Part shown: one piece after another, positions 18,404-27,325 of the stretch | How positions within the stretch are numbered: the stretch's first letter is position 1 | How the letters are laid out: every line of letters starts with the position of its first letter | Origin: Desulfovibrionaceae bacterium | GTDB taxonomy: Bacteria; Desulfobacterota; Desulfovibrionia; Desulfovibrionales; Desulfovibrionaceae | Reading direction: 5' to 3' | Assembly: GCA_031082225.1 (NCBI GenBank) | Contig: JAVHLG010000009.1 | Coordinates: 19,003 to 83,002 of the forward strand | Length of the DNA stretch: 64,000 nt | Program-made: the position numbers and the translations under genes | Notes under the pieces: model-generated | What the model was told of the DNA's origin: nothing | Databases searched by the model: none | Seen by the model: only the letters and a program-made list of their open reading frames with translations

Positions 18404-19138
18404 ATGAGCAAGGACAAAGGCGCCTCTTCCCCATCGGGAGTTCCACCGGGCATGGACGATCCGGCTGACATCGGTTTGACCAAGGCCAAGCTCGACGACA
18501 CGGAACTCAGCGACGAACTGCCCAAGGCCCTGCAAAAGGTCGAGCTGGACCTGGACGACGCGCCGTTTCTGGAGGACGAGAAGGAGGAGGCGCCGCCGCC
18601 CCCCCCGGGGGAGGAGCCCGTCCAGCAGGAGGAGGCGGAGGCGCCGCCGCCATGGTGGAAAAAAAAGGCCGTCGTGTTCGGCGGGGCCGCTCTGGTGCTC
18701 GTCATCCTGGCCGCCCTGGCCTACTTCCTCTTTTTCTCCGGAAAAAAAGAGGAGACGCCTCCGCCGCCAGCCGAGGAAACCGCCGAGGAGGCGTCCCAGG
18801 AGACGACCGCGCCGCCTCCCCTTCCCGAGGCGAAAGAGGTTGTGGTGGTCATGGATCCGTTCCTCGTGGAACAGACCAACGAAAAAGGCGAGGCCTTCCT
18901 GGTCAGCCTTCAGTTCTCCACGACAACCACCAGCCCGGACCTCGAGAAGGAACTTTCCCGAAACGCGGTTGTGCTCCGGGACGCCGTGTATTATTTCCTT
19001 AAGAATAAACAACTGGTCTATTTGGACGACGAGAAGGTCGCCGAGTCCCTCAAACAGGACATCATGTCGGTGATGAACCAGTTTCTGGGCGACGAGCAGA
19101 TAAAAAACCTGTTCATCGAGAAATACGTGGTGAAGTGA
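18404..19138 (+). CDS. fliL: flagellar basal-body-associated protein FliL
   Basis: This 244-residue protein has a long acidic, proline-rich cytoplasmic N-terminus (APPPPPGEEPVQQEE region). One membrane helix follows at about residues 89-110 (AALVLVILAALAYFLFF), then a second proline-rich linker and the conserved periplasmic FliL domain ending in VVLRDAVYYFLKN and IKNLFIEKYVVK. FliL binds the stator and supports torque. The N-terminal extension is longer than in E. coli. No strong ribosome binding site is visible. Confidence 0.85.
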   Translation: MSKDKGASSPSGVPPGMDDPADIGLTKAKLDDTELSDELPKALQKVELDLDDAPFLEDEKEEAPPPPPGEEPVQQEEAEAPPPWWKKKAVVFGGAALVLVILAALAYFLFFSGKKEETPPPPAEETAEEASQETTAPPPLPEAKEVVVVMDPFLVEQTNEKGEAFLVSLQFSTTTTSPDLEKELSRNAVVLRDAVYYFLKNKQLVYLDDEKVAESLKQDIMSVMNQFLGDEQIKNLFIEKYVVK

Positions 19139-19139
19139 C

Positions 19140-19457
19140 ATGTCCATCGACATCTCCACCCTCTTCCAGGTCATGCCCTACGCCCAGAACGTGGCCCACG
19201 CCGAGGTGGCCCAACCCGTGGCCCAGCAGACCATTGCCGCAGAACTGGCCCTGCAGCGCATGCAGGAGGAGGAAAAACAGGTTCCCAAGCTCGAGGAGCA
19301 GGACGCCGCCGACACCGTCAAGGACCAGGACGAGGAGCGCCGCCGCGAGGGACGCCAGCCCCGCAAGCGCCAGGCCCGGGAGCACGCCGCGCCGGAGGAC
19401 ACGAGCCCGACCCACATCACCCCCTGGACGGGAAACATCATCGACGCCAAGATATGA
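19140..19457 (+). CDS. conserved-looking hypothetical protein of the flagellar locus
   Basis: This 105-residue, very polar protein starts MSIDISTLFQVMPYAQNVAH. The middle is rich in Glu, Gln and Arg (MQEEEKQVPKLEEQDAADTV, then RRREGRQPRKRQAREHAAPE) with no membrane helix or signal peptide. It starts one base after fliL stops and is followed by a DUF2802-like gene, so co-expression with flagellar genes is likely. The family is not recognised. The end THITPWTGNIIDAKI looks structured. Confidence 0.65.
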   Translation: MSIDISTLFQVMPYAQNVAHAEVAQPVAQQTIAAELALQRMQEEEKQVPKLEEQDAADTVKDQDEERRREGRQPRKRQAREHAAPEDTSPTHITPWTGNIIDAKI

Positions 19458-19506
19458 ACGCCACACCCCTGGCCGTTCGCGCGGCCCAAAGCATCAAGGT
19501 TGCTCC

Positions 19507-19926
19507 ATGAGCGCAGAGTCGTATCTGATCCTTTTTCTCACCCTGAGCGAACTGGCCCTGATCGTCCTGGTGGTGCTTTTTTTCTCCCGCCTGCGCCGTT
19601 CCGAAGGCCTTTTGCACAGGCTGCAAAACAACCAGGAACAGTTGCTGGAGAAGCTGCGGCTCAATGCCCAGCTCGAACAGGAACTGGTGTCGAGCTTCAA
19701 GCGCCGCCAGGCGGAACTCATGGCCCTCGACGAACAACTCGAGCAGCGCCGCATGGATCTCGACCGGCTTCTCAAACAGGCCCGCGAGGTGTCCCGCTCT
19801 CCCCAGTTCCTGCGCCAGGTCATCGTGAACGGCCACAAAAAGGGCCAATCCATCGGTGCCCTGGCCACGTCCACGGGCCTGGCCCCGGACGAGGTGCGGC
19901 TGATTCTTGAGCAGGCCTCCTCATGA
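19507..19926 (+). CDS. DUF2802-like membrane coiled-coil protein
   Basis: This 139-residue protein has an N-terminal membrane helix (YLILFLTLSELALIVLVVLF). A coiled coil follows at about residues 35-95 (QLEQELVSSFKRRQAELMAL and on). A C-terminal segment, GQSIGALATSTGLAPDEVRL, resembles a helix-turn-helix. This is the layout of DUF2802 proteins, which are found beside flagellar and chemotaxis genes. The ATG at 19507 fits the membrane anchor start. The function is unknown; the context suggests motility. Confidence 0.65.
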   Translation: MSAESYLILFLTLSELALIVLVVLFFSRLRRSEGLLHRLQNNQEQLLEKLRLNAQLEQELVSSFKRRQAELMALDEQLEQRRMDLDRLLKQAREVSRSPQFLRQVIVNGHKKGQSIGALATSTGLAPDEVRLILEQASS

Positions 19927-20039
19927 TCCCGGCCAAGCGCGTCCCGCATGGCCGTGCTGCGGTCTGGCCGCCCCAGCCCGTCAGGGGAAAACCCGTGTCC
20001 TGTCTTTTTTCTCCGCGCCGGTCAGGATAAGGGCCTGCC

Positions 20040-20879
20040 ATGGCTGGCCGTGACCTCGAAGATTTCCGCCGCGCGTTCCGAACCGGGGAACGGGTCACGG
20101 GCCGGGTGCTTTCCCGCCCCGACGCCCGGCACGCCCTGGTGGACATCTCGGGCTTCGAACTGCTGGCCGCAACCGACACCGATCCCCCGCCCGGGGCCAG
20201 GCTGACCTTTTTCATCGCCCGGATGCATCCGGTGGTGGTGCTGCGCGAGATCGCCAGAGACCAGGCCCCTGCGAACGCCCCCGACCCCCGCCGCATGGCA
20301 GGGCTTTTATCCTCCCTGGCCAGCGCCCGGACCGCTCTGGAGACGCGCCTGACGTCCCTTGGCCTGCCCCCGGCCCCCGGCCCGACCGTTGATCTGGCGG
20401 ATCTCAAACGCCGGTTTTTGGCCATGCTGCGGGCCGACGAAAAGGCCCTCGCCGCGTACGAACGATCGGCCAGTCTGGCCCGGGAGCTGGCCGCCCTGCC
20501 CGACGTCCGCCGCCGGGGACGCTATCTGTACGCCCCCTGGTATCCCCCGGGGGCCTTTGCCCACGAACTTCTCCTGGAACGCACGGGGGCTGACGGGACG
20601 CAGGACATCCATCTGGCCTTCAGGCTTGCGGGGCCCGGCGAGATCCGCATCAAGGCCCGCCTCCAGGGCGATCTGGCCCGATGCATGGTGTTCGCCGCCA
20701 TGCCCGGCCGTATGGACGGCCACGCGTTTCTGCCCGAAACCGTCCGCCTGGGGCGACGGGTGGTGCGCCTGGAGCTTTCGGCCGCGCCGCGTCCCCTGGC
20801 GGCCTCCCCGCCGTCGCTGGCGGCCTCGCTCCTCCCGGACGGGACCAGGAGCTTTACGGGGGTAAACCTTCGAGTGTAA
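20040..20879 (+). CDS. hypothetical protein, possible FliK C-domain relative
   Basis: This 279-residue protein is not recognised with confidence. The first 60 residues (VTGRVLSRPDARHALVDISG) look like a small beta domain. A helical middle follows. The last part (GEIRIKARLQGDLARCMVFA, then RRVVRLELS) recalls the pattern of flagellar hook-length control C-terminal domains, where a leucine-rich strand set is followed by short repeats. The position at the end of a flagellar block fits, but this is inference. Confidence 0.55.
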   Translation: MAGRDLEDFRRAFRTGERVTGRVLSRPDARHALVDISGFELLAATDTDPPPGARLTFFIARMHPVVVLREIARDQAPANAPDPRRMAGLLSSLASARTALETRLTSLGLPPAPGPTVDLADLKRRFLAMLRADEKALAAYERSASLARELAALPDVRRRGRYLYAPWYPPGAFAHELLLERTGADGTQDIHLAFRLAGPGEIRIKARLQGDLARCMVFAAMPGRMDGHAFLPETVRLGRRVVRLELSAAPRPLAASPPSLAASLLPDGTRSFTGVNLRV

Positions 20880-20922
20880 GAACGCTCCATTGCGCCCACC
20901 CCATAGGCAAAGGAACCGCATC

Positions 20923-21420
20923 ATGCCGCACTGCGTCGAAGATCTGCTCTCCTCTCCGGACATTGGCCGCAGGATCTGCGAAATGCTCGACGACTCGGCC
21001 TGGGCCAAGGATCTCTCCTGGCCGGACATCCAGGCCCTTTCCGGGTACATGACGATTCTGGATTTCCCCAAGGAAATGACCATCTTCACAGAGGGGGAAA
21101 GCAGCGACTACATGGCCATCGTGCTGCATGGGGTGGTGGAGATCGTCAAACATGAGGTGGGCGACGAGTTTTCCACCAAGTTTCTGGTGCGCCTGGGCCC
21201 CGGCCGGGCCTTCGGGGAGATGGCCCTGGTGGAGGGACAGCCGCGCTCGGCCTCGGCCCTGGCCGCCGAAGAGACGCGCCTCATGGTCCTGACCCGAGGC
21301 GAGTTCGACCGGATGTGCAAGGATAACAAGTCCCTGGCCCTCAAAATGGCCATCAACATGGCCCGGCTCATCAGTTTCCGGCTGCGCAACACCAGTTCCA
21401 AGCTCCTGCGGTTCCTCTAG
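20923..21420 (+). CDS. cyclic-nucleotide-binding-domain protein
   Basis: This 165-residue protein is almost entirely one cNMP-binding domain. It has the beta-roll segment FPKEMTIFTEGESSDYMAIV and the phosphate-binding cassette FGEMALVEGQPRSASALAAE with the conserved E and R. No DNA-binding helix-turn-helix follows, so it is not a CRP-type activator; it may be a sensor subunit that acts on a partner. The ATG at 20923 was chosen because AAAGGAA lies about ten bases before it. Confidence 0.8.
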   Translation: MPHCVEDLLSSPDIGRRICEMLDDSAWAKDLSWPDIQALSGYMTILDFPKEMTIFTEGESSDYMAIVLHGVVEIVKHEVGDEFSTKFLVRLGPGRAFGEMALVEGQPRSASALAAEETRLMVLTRGEFDRMCKDNKSLALKMAINMARLISFRLRNTSSKLLRFL

Positions 21421-21564
21421 GACGGCATCCCGGGCCGCACCGCTTTTCCGGCGGTCCGGTCCCCGGGACAATCGCAACGGAAACTGCGGGATGGTCGCGC
21501 CCATCGATCAGCCCGGCTCACTGGTCCGTTTCCAACCCACAACACCACTTCGAGGCATACCGGC

Positions 21565-23010
21565 ATGGCATACAAGGATTTGCAGGATTTCGTGAAGGCC
21601 CTGGAGGGCGCGGGCGAACTCAAGCGCATCAGCGCACAGCTCGATCCCTATCTGGAGGTGGCCGAGGTCACGGACCGGGTAAGCAAGAAACACGGCCCGG
21701 CCCTTTTCTTCGAAAACGTGGGCCAGTCCCGATTCCCGGTCCTGACCAACGCCTTTGGCTCATATACCCGCATGCACATGGCCCTTCAGGTCGCAAGTCT
21801 GGAGGCCCTGGCCTCGGAGATCACGGAATTTTTGGAGATCGAAAAGCCCTCGGGCATCATCAAAAAGCTCAAGCTTCTGCCCAAACTGGCCCGCATGGCC
21901 AACATTTTTCCCAAGGAGGTCGGTTCGGGGCCCTGCCAGGACGTGGTTCTCACGGGCGACGACGTGGATCTGTCCATCATGCCCGTTCTGACCACCTGGC
22001 CGGGCGACGCCGGGCCGTTTATCACCCTGCCCGGGGTCATCACCAAAAACCCCGAGACCGGCAAGCGCAACCTGGGGATGTACCGGATGCAGGTCTTCGA
22101 CAAAAAGACCACGGGCATGCACTGGCACCGCCACAAGGGCGGGGCCTACCACTACCACCTGGCCGAAAAGCTCGGCAAGCGCCTGGAAATGGCCGTATGC
22201 ATCGGCCCGGACCCGGCCGTGACCTATGCCGCCACGGCCCCCCTGCCCGACGAACTCGACGAGATGCTGTTCGCGGGATTTTTACGCCACTCGCCCGTGG
22301 AACTGGTCAAATGCAAGACCGTGGACATCGAGGTTCCGGCCAACGCCCAGTTCGTGCTGGAGGGCTATGTGGAGCCCGGCGAACGGCGGCGGGAAGGCCC
22401 CTTCGGCGACCACACGGGCTATTATTCCCTGGCCGACGACTATCCGGTCTTCCACGTCACGGCGCTGACCCACCGCAGGGACGCCATCTATCCGGCCACC
22501 CTGGTGGGGCCGCCGCCCATGGAGGACTGCTTCATGGGCAAGGCCACGGAGCGCCTGTTCCTGCCCCTGATCAAAAAGCAACTGCCCGAGATCATGGACA
22601 TGAGCCTGCCCCTGGAAGGGGTCTTCCACAACCTGTGCTTCGTCTCCATCGACAAGCGCTACCCCGGCCAGGCCAAGAAGGTCATGTACGCCCTGTGGGG
22701 CCTGGGACAGATGATGTTCACCAAGATCATCGTGGTGGTGGATAAAAACGTCAACGTGCAGAACACCTCCGAGGTGCTGTGGCGTCTTGGCAACAATGTG
22801 GACCCCCGGCGCGACGTGGTCATGGTGGACGGCCCCCTGGACGCCCTGGACCATGCCTCGCCCCTGGCCTTCTACGGCGGCAAGATGGGCATCGACGCCA
22901 CGAAAAAAGGCCCCCAGGACGGGCATCACCGCCCCTGGCCCGCGTCCCTGCGCATGGCCCCCGAGGTCAAGAACCGCATCGACGCCCTGTGGGGCGAACT
23001 GGGGTTGTAA
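21565..23010 (+). CDS. UbiD-family decarboxylase, probably for menaquinone synthesis
   Basis: This 481-residue protein belongs to the UbiD family, which uses prenylated FMN to decarboxylate aromatic acids. The metal/prFMN segment TGMHWHRHKGGAYHY and the conserved ERRREGPFGDHTGYYSLADD are present, and the length is typical. In menaquinone-using sulfate reducers such proteins are usually assigned to the futalosine pathway; here that is inferred. The UbiX partner that makes prFMN is not in the window. GAGG precedes the ATG. Confidence 0.88.
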   Translation: MAYKDLQDFVKALEGAGELKRISAQLDPYLEVAEVTDRVSKKHGPALFFENVGQSRFPVLTNAFGSYTRMHMALQVASLEALASEITEFLEIEKPSGIIKKLKLLPKLARMANIFPKEVGSGPCQDVVLTGDDVDLSIMPVLTTWPGDAGPFITLPGVITKNPETGKRNLGMYRMQVFDKKTTGMHWHRHKGGAYHYHLAEKLGKRLEMAVCIGPDPAVTYAATAPLPDELDEMLFAGFLRHSPVELVKCKTVDIEVPANAQFVLEGYVEPGERRREGPFGDHTGYYSLADDYPVFHVTALTHRRDAIYPATLVGPPPMEDCFMGKATERLFLPLIKKQLPEIMDMSLPLEGVFHNLCFVSIDKRYPGQAKKVMYALWGLGQMMFTKIIVVVDKNVNVQNTSEVLWRLGNNVDPRRDVVMVDGPLDALDHASPLAFYGGKMGIDATKKGPQDGHHRPWPASLRMAPEVKNRIDALWGELGL

Positions 23011-23039
23011 CCGGGACGCCCTCCAGGAGAACGCCGCCC

Positions 23040-23828
23040 ATGGACATCACCTACATCCACCACGACTGCTTCGTCGTGCGCCACGCCGGGCGCGTGCTGC
23101 TCTTCGACTATCCCCGCCCCAGCCACCTGCCTGGGGCGGCCGCCCAGATGGCCGCGCCGCTTTTTTACGGGGCCGACCTCATGGTCTTTTTCTCCCACGG
23201 CCACCCCGACCACTTCGATCCGAACATCCTGGCGGTCACCGAGGGGGCGGCCAGGCGTCGCTTCGTGGTCTCGGACGACGTGGCCGACATGTTCTCGGAC
23301 AGCCTGCCCCCGGACGCCGTGATCATGGAACCGGACCAGACCCGGCAGGTGGAGGGATTTTCCGTCAGCACCCTGGAAAGCAACGACCTGGGCGTGGCCT
23401 ACCTCATCGAAACCCCGGACAAGCGCGTCTATTTCGGCGGCGACCTGGCCCAGTGGGACTGGCCCACCCTGCCCGAGCGCGCCCGGGCCGAAACCTGCCG
23501 GTTCTTCACTGCCGCCCTGGCCCGCGTCGCGGCCTTCGCCCCGGACGTGGCCTTCACCAACTGCGACTTCCGCCTCGACTCCCTGGGCGGCGTGGTGGCC
23601 CTGGCCCAGGCCGTCCGTCCCGGCCTCCTGATCCCCATGCATCTGTTCGGCGACGCCTCGCGGCTGTGGACCCTGCCCTCGCGCATCGCCGAGGCCAGCC
23701 CCCCGGACGCGCCCGACATCCCGGTCTTCTGCTACGCCGCCCCCGGCGACAGAGCCCATATCGGTCCGGACGGGATCAGCTTCGAGGTGAAGGAAACGCC
23801 TGCGGCGACGGGGGGGGAAACCTGCTGA
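23040..23828 (+). CDS. metallo-beta-lactamase-fold hydrolase
   Basis: This 262-residue protein shows the MBL metal motif HGHPDH (in VFFSHGHPDHFDPNILAVTE, about residue 55). It also has further conserved Asp and His positions (YFGGDLAQWDWP, PMHLFGDAS). It resembles the compact UlaG/RNase-Z-like group of unknown substrate. The ATG at 23040 follows CAGGAGA by about ten bases. It starts 29 bases after the UbiD-family gene, so the two are probably co-transcribed. It converges with radA. Confidence 0.8.
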   Translation: MDITYIHHDCFVVRHAGRVLLFDYPRPSHLPGAAAQMAAPLFYGADLMVFFSHGHPDHFDPNILAVTEGAARRRFVVSDDVADMFSDSLPPDAVIMEPDQTRQVEGFSVSTLESNDLGVAYLIETPDKRVYFGGDLAQWDWPTLPERARAETCRFFTAALARVAAFAPDVAFTNCDFRLDSLGGVVALAQAVRPGLLIPMHLFGDASRLWTLPSRIAEASPPDAPDIPVFCYAAPGDRAHIGPDGISFEVKETPAATGGETC

Positions 23829-23842
23829 GTGAGACGGGCGAG

Positions 23843-25180
23843 TCAAGAAAAAAGGGCGGCGGAAAGTGCGGTTAAATCGCTGACGCCTTGGCCGCCTTTG
23901 CCCGGGCGCGGGAAAAACAGCGGCCCGTAGCCCAGGCGCTTGGCCTGCTTGAGGCGCATATCATGTCCGGACACGGGCCGGATGCGTCCCCCCAGGTCCA
24001 CCTCGCCCCAAAAAACCGCCCCGATCGGCAGCGGCCGGTCGTGAAAAGAGGAGAGGATGGCGGCGGCCAGCCCCAGGTCGAGGCCAGGGTCGCGCATGGA
24101 CAGCCCGCCGCCGAGCTTGGCGTAGATGTCGGACTGGCCCAGGTGCACGCCGAGGCGTTTTTCCAGGACGGCCAGCAGCAGATGCAACCGTCCCTGGTCC
24201 ACGCCAAGGGCCGTGCGCCGGGGGATGCCCAGATAGGAATGGGCGGCCAGGGCCTGGACCTCCACGGCCAGGGGGCGTTGGCCCTCCACGGCCATGACCA
24301 CCGCCGAGCCGGACAGGGCGGCGTCGCGTTCGCCAAGGAAGAAGGTGGACGGATCGGCCACCACGGCAAGGCCTTTGTCGCGCATCTCGAAGACTAAAAG
24401 CTCGTCCGTCGGTCCGAAGCGGTTTTTGAGCACCCGCAGGATGCGGAAGACGTGACGGCGCTCGCCTTCGAGGTACAGCACCGTGTCCACCATGTGCTCC
24501 ATGAGCTTGGGACCGGCGATCTGGCCGTCCTTGGTGACGTGCCCCACCAGGATCAGCGGCGTGCCCGAGCGTTTGGCGGCCTCCACGAGTTCCGAGGACA
24601 CGGCCCGCACCTGTCCCACGCTGCCGCTGGCCCCTTCGGCGGCCGGGGAATGCAGGGTCTGCACGGAATCGGCGATGAGCAGGCTGGGGGGACTGTGGCC
24701 GGACAAAAGGGCCACGGCCTGGGAGGCGTCGGTGGAGGACACGGCCAAAAGGCCGGGATGCAGGCATTTGAGGCGCGCCGCCCGGGATTTGAGCTGGGAA
24801 AGGGATTCCTCGCCGGAAAAATAGACCGGGGAACGTCCCGTGGCCGCCAATCGCCCGGCAAGTTGCAGAAGGAGCGTGGATTTGCCGATGCCCGGTTCGC
24901 CGCCGAGCAGGATGGCCCCGCCCGGGGCCAGCCCTCCGCCCAAGACCCGGTCCAGGTCGGCCAGTCCCGTGGGCGCGGCAATGCCGCCCTCGTCAGGGTG
25001 ATCGGCCAGGGAGGCGGGGGGGACGGCCGAGGCCGACGCCGCGTGCCCGGCCTTGGCGGCGGATGCGGCCACGGTCTGGGCGGCCAGGGTGTTCCATTTG
25101 CCGCAACGCGGGCACTGGCCGCGCCAGGACGGGGAGATGCCGCCGCATTCGGCGCACACGTAGCGTTGCCGGGTCTTCAT
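23843..25180 (-). CDS. radA: DNA repair protein RadA
   Basis: RadA is a RecA-like helicase that extends D-loops and helps process recombination intermediates. The 445-residue protein has the N-terminal zinc finger (C9, C12, C23, C26), Walker A GGEPGIGKSTLL, the RadA-specific KNRFG motif (VLKNRFGPTDEL) and a C-terminal Lon-like domain. It is the last gene of a minus-strand run and starts 15 bases after the DUF3426 gene stops. Confidence 0.96.
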   Translation of the reverse strand: MKTRQRYVCAECGGISPSWRGQCPRCGKWNTLAAQTVAASAAKAGHAASASAVPPASLADHPDEGGIAAPTGLADLDRVLGGGLAPGGAILLGGEPGIGKSTLLLQLAGRLAATGRSPVYFSGEESLSQLKSRAARLKCLHPGLLAVSSTDASQAVALLSGHSPPSLLIADSVQTLHSPAAEGASGSVGQVRAVSSELVEAAKRSGTPLILVGHVTKDGQIAGPKLMEHMVDTVLYLEGERRHVFRILRVLKNRFGPTDELLVFEMRDKGLAVVADPSTFFLGERDAALSGSAVVMAVEGQRPLAVEVQALAAHSYLGIPRRTALGVDQGRLHLLLAVLEKRLGVHLGQSDIYAKLGGGLSMRDPGLDLGLAAAILSSFHDRPLPIGAVFWGEVDLGGRIRPVSGHDMRLKQAKRLGYGPLFFPRPGKGGQGVSDLTALSAALFS

Positions 25181-25195
25181 GGATGGTCGCCGGGG

Positions 25196-26191
25196 TTATT
25201 TCCCGGGCGGATCCTTGGCGTCCACGACCTTGACCCCGAATTCCTTGACCGCCTCGGGCGGATCGAAAAACACGATCATAAACGGCGTTTCCGCGCCCGG
25301 GGCCAGGTTGGTGTTGTTGGTCAAGACGCCCACCTGGGAGCCCAGGGCCGATTCCAATTCCTGCCTGGTCATGACCTGGAGTTGGAACAGGGACACGGTG
25401 TTGCCGCCGAGCATGTCCTTGGAGAGGAGGACATTGCCCTTTTCGTCGAACAGGGCGGCCTCCAGCTTGATCATTTCTTTTTGCGACTTGAAGTTGTTGA
25501 CCGCCTTGCCCTCGATGACGAAGAGTTGTCCGGCCTTTTCGTTGGTGACATAATATTGACGGACGTTCTGGAGCACGATGTCCTTGACCTTGGCGGACTC
25601 GTCGGGCTTTTCCGCGGCGGGCTTTTCACCCTCTTTGCCAGGCTCTGCGGGCTTCGCCTGTTCGGCGGTCGGCGGCGCGGGGGGTTGCCCATCCTTGGCC
25701 CCCGGCCACAGATCGAAGAAAAAGACGGCGGCCAGGGTGATGACGACCAGGGCGAAAAGGCTCAGGGCGACGATCAGCGAGCGGCGCTTGACGTCCTTGG
25801 ACGAGGCCCCTTTTCCCTTCTTGCCGGTGATGTCGATTTCGGAGATGTCGTCCAGGTTGAAGTCGGTTCGCGGCGTTCCGGCGTCCTCTTGGTCCGCAGA
25901 GGTTTCCGAGGCGAAGAGACTGTCGGCTTCGCGATCCGGGGCCCGGCCGGGCTCGGGCCGCGCCTCACGCGCCGATCCCGCCGGGGCGGGGGCCGCAGCT
26001 TCCCCGACATTCGCCCCGAAGGCCGTCCCGTCATCCTCCGGATAGTCGAAATCCCGCACGTCCGCTGGACTCGGCGGCTCCAGACGAAAGACATGTTTGC
26101 ATTTGCCGCACCGCAGTTTGACGCCGTCCGGCCCGATCCTGTCATCGGGCAGCCGGAATCGGGAGGAGCAATTGGGGCATGTTACGATCAT
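25196..26191 (-). CDS. zinc-ribbon DUF3426 membrane protein
   Basis: This 331-residue protein starts with an MJ0042-type zinc ribbon (MIVTCPNCSSRFRLPDDRIG, then LRCGKCKHVF). An acidic disordered stretch follows. Then comes one membrane helix at about residues 137-157 (SLFALVVITLAAVFFFDLW), a proline-rich linker and a DUF3426 beta domain (FVIEGKAVNNFKSQKEMIKL; PFMIVFFDPPEAVKEF). The function is unknown. The ATG at 26191 places the zinc ribbon at the N-terminus and follows GAAGG; an upstream in-frame start is unlikely. Confidence 0.8.
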   Translation of the reverse strand: MIVTCPNCSSRFRLPDDRIGPDGVKLRCGKCKHVFRLEPPSPADVRDFDYPEDDGTAFGANVGEAAAPAPAGSAREARPEPGRAPDREADSLFASETSADQEDAGTPRTDFNLDDISEIDITGKKGKGASSKDVKRRSLIVALSLFALVVITLAAVFFFDLWPGAKDGQPPAPPTAEQAKPAEPGKEGEKPAAEKPDESAKVKDIVLQNVRQYYVTNEKAGQLFVIEGKAVNNFKSQKEMIKLEAALFDEKGNVLLSKDMLGGNTVSLFQLQVMTRQELESALGSQVGVLTNNTNLAPGAETPFMIVFFDPPEAVKEFGVKVVDAKDPPGK

Positions 26192-26260
26192 AGGCCTTCT
26201 TCCGCGAAATGCTTCGGTTTTTCGGAACGACAAACAGCTTAAGCAAGTTCCGGGCCAAGA

Positions 26261-26794
26261 TCACACGATCTGCATCTCCCACACCCCGGGCAACTGTCGA
26301 TAGCGCTCGGCATAGTCCATGCCGTAGCCGATCAGGTAGCCGTCCCGGGAGGTGAATCCCACAAAATCCACCGGCACGTCCACCTCCCGCCGCAGGGGTT
26401 TGTCGATCAGGGCGCACAAGCGCAGGGTTTTCGGATTCCGGGCGGCAAAAATCTCCAGCAACCGGGCCGAGGTCCGCCCCGTATCCACGATATCCTCCAC
26501 CACCAGGACATGCCGTCCTTCCAGGGGACAGTCCACGTCCACCAAAAACCGCAGGTCCTGGCCCGGAGAGGTTCCCGCGCCGTAGCTGGCGATGCGTACG
26601 AACTCAATTTGCGGGGAAAATGGAAAATGCCGCGTCAAATCCGTAAAAAAATACACCGCCCCCTTGAGCACGCAGATGACGATGGGGGGATCGCCGTCGT
26701 CGTAGCAGCGGGAGATTTCCCCGGCCAGTTCGGCCACCCGCCCGGCTACGGCCTCTTCGCCGATGACTTCACGCAACACTTCACCCATAAGCAT
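26261..26794 (-). CDS. hpt: hypoxanthine phosphoribosyltransferase
   Basis: The enzyme salvages hypoxanthine or guanine with PRPP to give IMP or GMP. The PRPP motif VVEDIVDTGRT is present, as are the nucleobase-side segment KPLRREVDVPVDFVGF and the loop KGAVYFFTDLTRH. From the ATG at 26794 it has 177 residues, the usual size. ATG at 26788 and an upstream TTG are other possible starts; no strong ribosome binding site decides between them. Confidence 0.92.
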   Translation of the reverse strand: MLMGEVLREVIGEEAVAGRVAELAGEISRCYDDGDPPIVICVLKGAVYFFTDLTRHFPFSPQIEFVRIASYGAGTSPGQDLRFLVDVDCPLEGRHVLVVEDIVDTGRTSARLLEIFAARNPKTLRLCALIDKPLRREVDVPVDFVGFTSRDGYLIGYGMDYAERYRQLPGVWEMQIV

Positions 26795-26848
26795 GATCCA
26801 TACCGGAAACTGGTTGGAAGGCAAGGCCCGGCAGCCGCAGCGGCCGGG

Positions 26849-27325
26849 CTACATCTCCATGAGCATGGCGATTTCGTCGCATTCGGGAAACTTCGGACAG
26901 TTGATGCAGTCGGCCCAGACCTTTTGGGGCAGCTTCTCCTTTTCCACCTCGACGAAACCCAGGTGTTCGAAAAATCCCTTCTGATAGGTCAGGGTGAACA
27001 CCCGGTACAGCCCCAGGGTCACGGCCTCGCTGAGGCAGGCCTCCACCAGCCTGCCCCCCCAGCCCTTCATGCGCATCTCCTCGTCCACGGCCAGGGAGCG
27101 GATCTCGGCCAGATCCTCCCAGGCGATGGTCAGGGCGCAGCAGCCGCGCACCCCCCGGCCGGAGCGCTCGGCCAGGACGTAGAAATCGCGCAGATGGCTG
27201 TATAGCTGGCTGAACGAGCGGGGCAGCAGCAGTTCCTTTTTGGCGCAGGTCATGAGCAGGGCGTGGATCTGCCGCACATCCTGGATCTGGGCCTTGCGCA
27301 GATAATATTCATCCCTGTCGGTCAC
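26849..27325 (-). CDS. argA: single-domain N-acetylglutamate synthase (ArgA-type GNAT)
   Basis: This 158-residue GNAT acetyltransferase has the acetyl-CoA segment EIRSLAVDEEMRMKGWGGRL. The C-terminal signature VWADCINCPKFPECDEIAM is typical of short ArgA proteins, which lack the kinase-like domain of E. coli ArgA. The predicted product is N-acetylglutamate, the first step of arginine synthesis. Its start overlaps the stop of tlpA by four bases (ATGA), so translation is probably coupled. Confidence 0.82.
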   Translation of the reverse strand: MTDRDEYYLRKAQIQDVRQIHALLMTCAKKELLLPRSFSQLYSHLRDFYVLAERSGRGVRGCCALTIAWEDLAEIRSLAVDEEMRMKGWGGRLVEACLSEAVTLGLYRVFTLTYQKGFFEHLGFVEVEKEKLPQKVWADCINCPKFPECDEIAMLMEM

